From IMG/VR virus record IMGVR_UViG_3300043640_000058, positions 1-32,681 of that record: DNA of 32,681 bases, one strand, 5' to 3'. The notes under the pieces are model-generated. The model did no database searches, was not told where the DNA came from, and worked only from the letters and a program-made list of their open reading frames with translations. Shown here piece by piece: positions 29,126-32,681 of the stretch (position 1 is the stretch's first letter; each line of letters starts with the position of its first letter). Source of the stretch: a virus. The position numbers were made by a program, and so were the translations under genes.

Positions 29126-30326
29126 AATCTTTCCCCCACAACTCTTCTTCCACATCAAATGGAAGACCGAAATCAATCTCAGCTTGTACATTACTCATAG
29201 TCTCTTTGATAAGCTTGATGTACTGATCAAGATACTTACGCTTAACCTCGAAGATTACTGAGTCATGTACCATAAGAAGCATACGACAATCAACGCTGTC
29301 TACAGTAGTAAAGAGTCGAATCATAGCACTCTTTACAATTTCAGCTAGTCCCCCCTGTAGGATAGAGTTGAAGGCAATTCGAGCACCGTCAACCTTAGTG
29401 TGTCTAATACGACCAGACCATAGGTGAACATAGCCGCGCTGCTGTGCTTTTTGCTGTGCAGCTTTTGAGAACGCTACAATACGATCGTGGTAAGCTTCCC
29501 AGTCCGTGATAAACGAGTCGGGATCATCGCCACCCAGAATTAGTGCTAGCTTTTTACGCTGCGCACCATACATCTTGGCATATGTAAGAGTCTTACACTG
29601 CTTCTTAGGCCGTCCAAGAGCAGCTGTCATCTCTTCCCACATACTACGACCACTAGTAAAGGTATCAATAAGATTCTGTTGTTTTGCATAACCAGCTGCT
29701 AGACGCATTTCACCCTGTGAAAAGTCAGCCTGGACTAGTACATAATCGTCATCTTCGGCTACGAAAGTTTTCTTAATATTACGATTCCATGGCTTAGCAG
29801 TTTCCTTAGGTACCTGCTGTAGATTAGGATCGTGACAACTAACACGACTAGTTTTAGTACCATGAAGCCAGTATTCACAACGTAGGCGCCCATCAGGACT
29901 CAACATGCTTACAAATTTCTCATAACACAGTCCTAGAGTAATACCCCAGCCTCTATATTCAAGAATATTTTGAGCTACCGTACCCCATTGACCTGTCGTA
30001 TACTTAGGATTATTAGCCAGGATAAGTTCATAATCAGCCATAGCTTCTTTATCAAAACTAGGCTTCCCACTCTGTTCACTGACCTTGAGTACTGGCAACC
30101 CCATTTCCTTAAGGAGGAGGGTGTTTAGATCCTTATTAGATCGAGGATTATAGCCATTCAACTCTCTTCTGAGTTGATTCATACGGCCCTTACCTACAGC
30201 AATCTCCTGTAGAGCAAGCTCTTTATTGATGCGAATTCCTCGGCCTTCCATAGCTTGGAAAACCTCAACGTTCTGCATCTCCCGATCCCATAGATTCGGG
30301 ATTGGGCTTTGGAACTTCACCACCAC
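29109..30326 (-). CDS. polA: DNA polymerase I, family A polymerase domain only, 405 aa
   Basis: This replicates phage DNA. The family A palm motifs are clear: motif A with D201 (VQADFSQGEMRLAA), motif B with KKQCKTLTYAKMYGAQ at 241-256, and motif C with H354-D355 (LMVHDSVIFEV). The template-binding stretch GTKTSRVSCHDPNLQQVP at 156-173 is typical. The exonuclease domain normally fused in front is absent here; it is encoded by a separate gene at 30575. The start is one of three adjacent GTG codons. The gene overlaps the upstream zinc-ribbon gene by 62 bp. A CTACAGGGG-type element (29352-29360) encodes the conserved LQGG. Confidence 0.93.
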   Translation of the reverse strand: MVVKFQSPIPNLWDREMQNVEVFQAMEGRGIRINKELALQEIAVGKGRMNQLRRELNGYNPRSNKDLNTLLLKEMGLPVLKVSEQSGKPSFDKEAMADYELILANNPKYTTGQWGTVAQNILEYRGWGITLGLCYEKFVSMLSPDGRLRCEYWLHGTKTSRVSCHDPNLQQVPKETAKPWNRNIKKTFVAEDDDYVLVQADFSQGEMRLAAGYAKQQNLIDTFTSGRSMWEEMTAALGRPKKQCKTLTYAKMYGAQRKKLALILGGDDPDSFITDWEAYHDRIVAFSKAAQQKAQQRGYVHLWSGRIRHTKVDGARIAFNSILQGGLAEIVKSAMIRLFTTVDSVDCRMLLMVHDSVIFEVKRKYLDQYIKLIKETMSNVQAEIDFGLPFDVEEELWGKDYVEAA

Positions 30327-30591
30327 GGTTAAGTGCCTTTCTAATAGTAATCAGTATAGTTTTATCCAAACGTTCTTTAATAAGATCCAGAACCTCCAAA
30401 GTGTCCAAATCTCTATCACCATCAATATAATCACTCAAGGCATTAGCTTCACCAACATACATACGTAGTGAAATAATTACAGGCTTAGCTAGGGCGGGAC
30501 GACACCCGTCACACCAAAAGATGCCGTCCTTAGTAACACCTAGTTTACTTTTATCGAAAATTTCATTACAACCATTACATTTTTCGTCCAT
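30265..30591 (-). CDS. Zinc-ribbon protein between the two polymerase genes, 108 aa
   Basis: The protein starts with a four-cysteine zinc ribbon (C5, C8, C27, C30: CNGC and CDGC), then a helical middle (ANALSDYIDGDRDLDTLEVL, DLIKERLDKTILITIRKAL) and a basic tail. It overlaps the exonuclease gene by 17 bp and the polymerase gene by 62 bp, so it is embedded in the polymerase operon. It could be a polymerase accessory or a DNA-binding factor. No homing endonuclease motif is seen. No weak ribosome site is convincing, so coupling is likely. Confidence 0.65.
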   Translation of the reverse strand: MDEKCNGCNEIFDKSKLGVTKDGIFWCDGCRPALAKPVIISLRMYVGEANALSDYIDGDRDLDTLEVLDLIKERLDKTILITIRKALNRGGEVPKPNPESMGSGDAER

Positions 30592-31174
30592 CGAAACCCG
30601 AATTCACAAAGTGTGGGTACATCGCTTCGAATAGTTTATAACACAGAACGGCATCCTCCCCTGCATATAGTCCCATTACAGCAGCAGGAAATCTTGGATC
30701 CCATCCATAAATAGCAAACCATGCTTCCCATTCTGGAGGTTTCTTTTTACCAGGGATGTTAAGTGCGTTTCGCGCTAGCCAATCAAGACCCTTAGGACTA
30801 TTCTCATTAAGCATGTGAGCCATAAGCATAGTACAATACCAACGCTTCATCTCCTGAACAAATCCCGCAGTTTGGAGAGAGATGATATCGAACTTAGCAT
30901 TATGCATCAAGATGCGTTCACGAGAAGCGATTAGATTGAATAGAAACTTTTTCTGTGAATCAGTTACGTTGCTAGACGTATGAGCCACGGGAAAGTAAGC
31001 AGAGTGATAAATATCATTGAGTTTAACAGCAGCTGAGATCCCGATACAGAAGCCGCGACCGTCACGAACGTCTTTACCATTAGTTTCCGTATCTACTGCC
31101 ATGGTATCGCAACGCATAGCAACACTAATAAAGTCTGATGGATCTAGTAGTTTAGAGGGCGAAGAAAGAGTCAT
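30575..31174 (-). CDS. 3'-5' exonuclease (DNA polymerase I proofreading domain), separate gene
   Basis: The 199-residue protein carries the three DEDD exonuclease motifs: D28 and E30 in MAVDTETNG (Exo I), N and D in LMHNAKFDI (Exo II), and YAGEDAVLCY with the final D (Exo III). In family A polymerases this domain precedes the palm domain in one chain. Here it is a separate gene upstream of the zinc-ribbon and polymerase genes. The start at 31174 follows GAGAAAG and overlaps the helicase stop. It would proofread in trans or as a complex. Confidence 0.85.
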   Translation of the reverse strand: MTLSSPSKLLDPSDFISVAMRCDTMAVDTETNGKDVRDGRGFCIGISAAVKLNDIYHSAYFPVAHTSSNVTDSQKKFLFNLIASRERILMHNAKFDIISLQTAGFVQEMKRWYCTMLMAHMLNENSPKGLDWLARNALNIPGKKKPPEWEAWFAIYGWDPRFPAAVMGLYAGEDAVLCYKLFEAMYPHFVNSGFDGRKM

Positions 31175-32681
31175 TAGCTTTCTCGTTATCCTTAGGCTTT
31201 GGAACACTTACAGCAGCCGTTAGTTCACCCATTACTGGACGCCTGAACATACGACGATCACCATCCATAAGGACACTAAAGCCAGTATTGTCACCAGAGA
31301 ACCTAGACTTAAGATATTTAATATTCATAATGCGATTTGACTCAGAGTAATCTTTACTCTCTTTCAGAGAGATAATACTACTGGCAGAGGCAGCAATAAA
31401 AGTGCTACCAAAAACGTCGTCCAAATCACTTTCCCGATACCCACTGTTAGGTGGTTCCTTACGAGAGTGGTGCACGAACATAATGGTACAGCTGTACCTA
31501 TCACGAATCATATCAAGTAGTTCTAGTGACTTAGTAACCTCTTCACTGTTTGACAAATTGGACGCTAGAGAATATGAAGCTGAGTCGACAAGAATAATGT
31601 CGGGCCGCATATTTTCTAGTTTACGCAAGAACTTCCCCATCATAGTCCCACCAGTTTGGTAGAACTTGATTTTTTCGGGACTTGCATATGTGTGGAAGTT
31701 TTTGTCTAGGGTGTCTACTTCAGCTGTTGTATAGTTCTTCTCAATCTTTTTGTAGAAGTCATTAACATCTTCAAGGCTCATCTCTAGTGAGAGATATAGA
31801 ACCTTGTATTTCTGATCATCCGGTGACTCCCAGTCCAGATACTTCTTACCGAGCGCTAGGCTAGTACATAGACCCAGAGCCAGTGTTGTTTTACCTGTAC
31901 CAGGACGTCCGACTACATAGAACATTCCTTTGTAGGGGAGTAGTCCATTAATAATCCAACGTGTATCATCTGCGTGTTGGATTACCTCTTTAAAGCTGTA
32001 TGTTTTAATCTCCTCAGCTAGTACCGTTACATCCTTGATGCCCTCATATGGCGTCTTTTGACGAACATAGTTGATGAGGCTTACATAGTACTTCTCTTTG
32101 TTCTGTCTATCCCAGAACTTTTTCCAACGCTTATCTACGTTGAGAAGCAGTGAATAGACTTCGCTGTTATCTAGCCCTTGCTCACAGCATAGATATGCAA
32201 GTTTAGTGAGAGCACTAGACCGCATACCTTCGTCCATATGAAATGCTGTGAATAGTTCCAGAAATTCTTCAGGCCATGGACCGTGTCTACCGAAGGTTTT
32301 AATAGGATTAGGAATATGCTCACGATTGAACTGTTCCAGATTATAACTATCTTCTGGAACAGGTACAGTTGCGAAATCCTCAATACGATAAGTATGTGAT
32401 GCGTACGTTTTAATAACTACTGGTGCCCCACCGCGCTTGTGGTTAAGGCTACCTACTGGACGAAGACTATGCCCTGCATCCCAAGCTCCCGTATCACCTG
32501 CTAGGGCATAACAAAGAGCCTTGTTAATTCCTTGAACTGTAACAATATCTGTATTAAACTGATCGTAACGCCAGTACCAGTGTTCATGTCCAGGTACTGA
32601 AGACTGTACTCTAACAGTTGGTTCGGGAATACCTTTTTCTTGCAACTCTTCTAGTGCGGGTACATCACCGTCAAAATCTAC
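31152..32681 (-). CDS. Primase-polymerase/helicase fusion, N-terminus outside the window
   Basis: The frame is open to the window edge, so the start is missing. The visible N-terminal part holds archaeo-eukaryotic primase motifs: VDFDGD at the edge (DxD catalytic acids), SSVPGHEHWYWRY (motif II histidine), and LRPVGSLNHKRGG (motif III). After an all-alpha linker comes a RecA-type ATPase: Walker A GRPGTGKTTLA, Walker B DIILVDSASYS, and the HHSRKEPPNSGYRESD region. This pattern suits RepA/DnaB-like helicases. The protein would make primers and unwind DNA. It overlaps the exonuclease by 23 bp. Confidence 0.88.
   Translation of the reverse strand, partial: VDFDGDVPALEELQEKGIPEPTVRVQSSVPGHEHWYWRYDQFNTDIVTVQGINKALCYALAGDTGAWDAGHSLRPVGSLNHKRGGAPVVIKTYASHTYRIEDFATVPVPEDSYNLEQFNREHIPNPIKTFGRHGPWPEEFLELFTAFHMDEGMRSSALTKLAYLCCEQGLDNSEVYSLLLNVDKRWKKFWDRQNKEKYYVSLINYVRQKTPYEGIKDVTVLAEEIKTYSFKEVIQHADDTRWIINGLLPYKGMFYVVGRPGTGKTTLALGLCTSLALGKKYLDWESPDDQKYKVLYLSLEMSLEDVNDFYKKIEKNYTTAEVDTLDKNFHTYASPEKIKFYQTGGTMMGKFLRKLENMRPDIILVDSASYSLASNLSNSEEVTKSLELLDMIRDRYSCTIMFVHHSRKEPPNSGYRESDLDDVFGSTFIAASASSIISLKESKDYSESNRIMNIKYLKSRFSGDNTGFSVLMDGDRRMFRRPVMGELTAAVSVPKPKDNEKANDSFFAL

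Larger units (their letters stand above)
2936..29360. repeat. Dispersed CCCCTGTAG family, 17 exact copies
   Basis: Exact CCCCTGTAG on the plus strand occurs at 2936, 4009, 9992, 16520, 18045, 21051, 22254, 27564 and 29352. Exact CTACAGGGG occurs at 4431, 10544, 15248, 18500, 21870, 22128, 24942 and 26211. Near copies lie at 375, 5350, 5363, 6049, 10188, 15267, 15717, 16289, 17670, 20988, 22028 and 27064. Flanks often extend it toward TTCC(C)-TGTA-GG(G)AA, as in TTCCCCTGTAGGAA at both 4007 and 16518. It lies in coding sequence in both orientations, near gene ends more than expected, and one pair forms the capsid terminator. Function is unknown; a protein-binding site is most likely. Confidence 0.8.

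Noticed and set aside
30265-30591. Homing endonuclease or intron remnant splitting the polymerase
   Set aside because: No HNH, GIY-YIG or LAGLIDADG motif is visible; it is a zinc-ribbon frame with coupled overlaps to both neighbours.
1-32681. tRNA genes, CRISPR arrays, integrase or attachment site
   Set aside because: No cloverleaf-type sequence, regular spaced repeats, or integrase motif was found by reading.

Overview
The window is a contiguous piece of a tailed double-stranded DNA phage of the short-tailed (podovirus) type. A WhiB-family iron-sulfur protein, a likely leaderless promoter, and frequent TTG and GTG starts all point to an actinobacterial host. The sequence looks moderately AT-leaning for such a host. 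I see no integrase, tRNA, CRISPR array or RNA polymerase gene in the window. The last gene runs off the right edge.

Layout. (1) 1-2174, leftward: six small or unrecognised genes, including a 50-residue zinc-ribbon protein and a 281-residue coiled-coil protein with highly-expressed-type codons and its own terminator. (2) 2175-2675: control region with two sigma-70-like rightward promoters, two tiny ORFs behind identical Shine-Dalgarno leaders, and about 300 bp without a recognisable gene. (3) 2676-7431, rightward: a double-HTH regulator, small terminase, amidase endolysin and a set of fibre or receptor-binding-type genes. (4) 7421-15224: large terminase, small accessory genes, P22-type portal, an Acb2/Tad1-like putative cyclic-nucleotide sponge, scaffold and major capsid protein. 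(5) 15243-26873: a terminator-like hairpin, head fibre, adaptor, tail nozzle, internal or ejection proteins (one of 1398 residues), NlpC/P60 and lytic-transglycosylase-like proteins and two holin-like membrane proteins. (6) 26918-27229: WhiB, closed by a strong bidirectional terminator. (7) 27291-32681, leftward: replication and recombination genes, namely a primase-polymerase/helicase fusion, a 3'-5' exonuclease and a family A DNA polymerase encoded as separate genes with a zinc-ribbon gene between them, a RuvC-like resolvase and small proteins.

Genes in each block are tightly packed, mostly with TAATG, ATGA or 8-nt ATGNNNTGA-type overlaps, so translational coupling is likely. The replication block and the virion block converge on the 27239-27274 terminator. 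The rightward block starts at the promoter just before 2676.

The most striking unexplained signal is a dispersed 9-bp word, CCCCTGTAG (or its complement CTACAGGGG). I count 17 exact copies by eye where about 0.25 would be expected by chance, plus many near copies. It occurs in both orientations and more than one reading frame, often close to gene ends. Two inverted copies form the hairpin after the capsid gene. I read it as a phage-wide DNA (or RNA) signal of unknown function, possibly a stoperator-like binding site.
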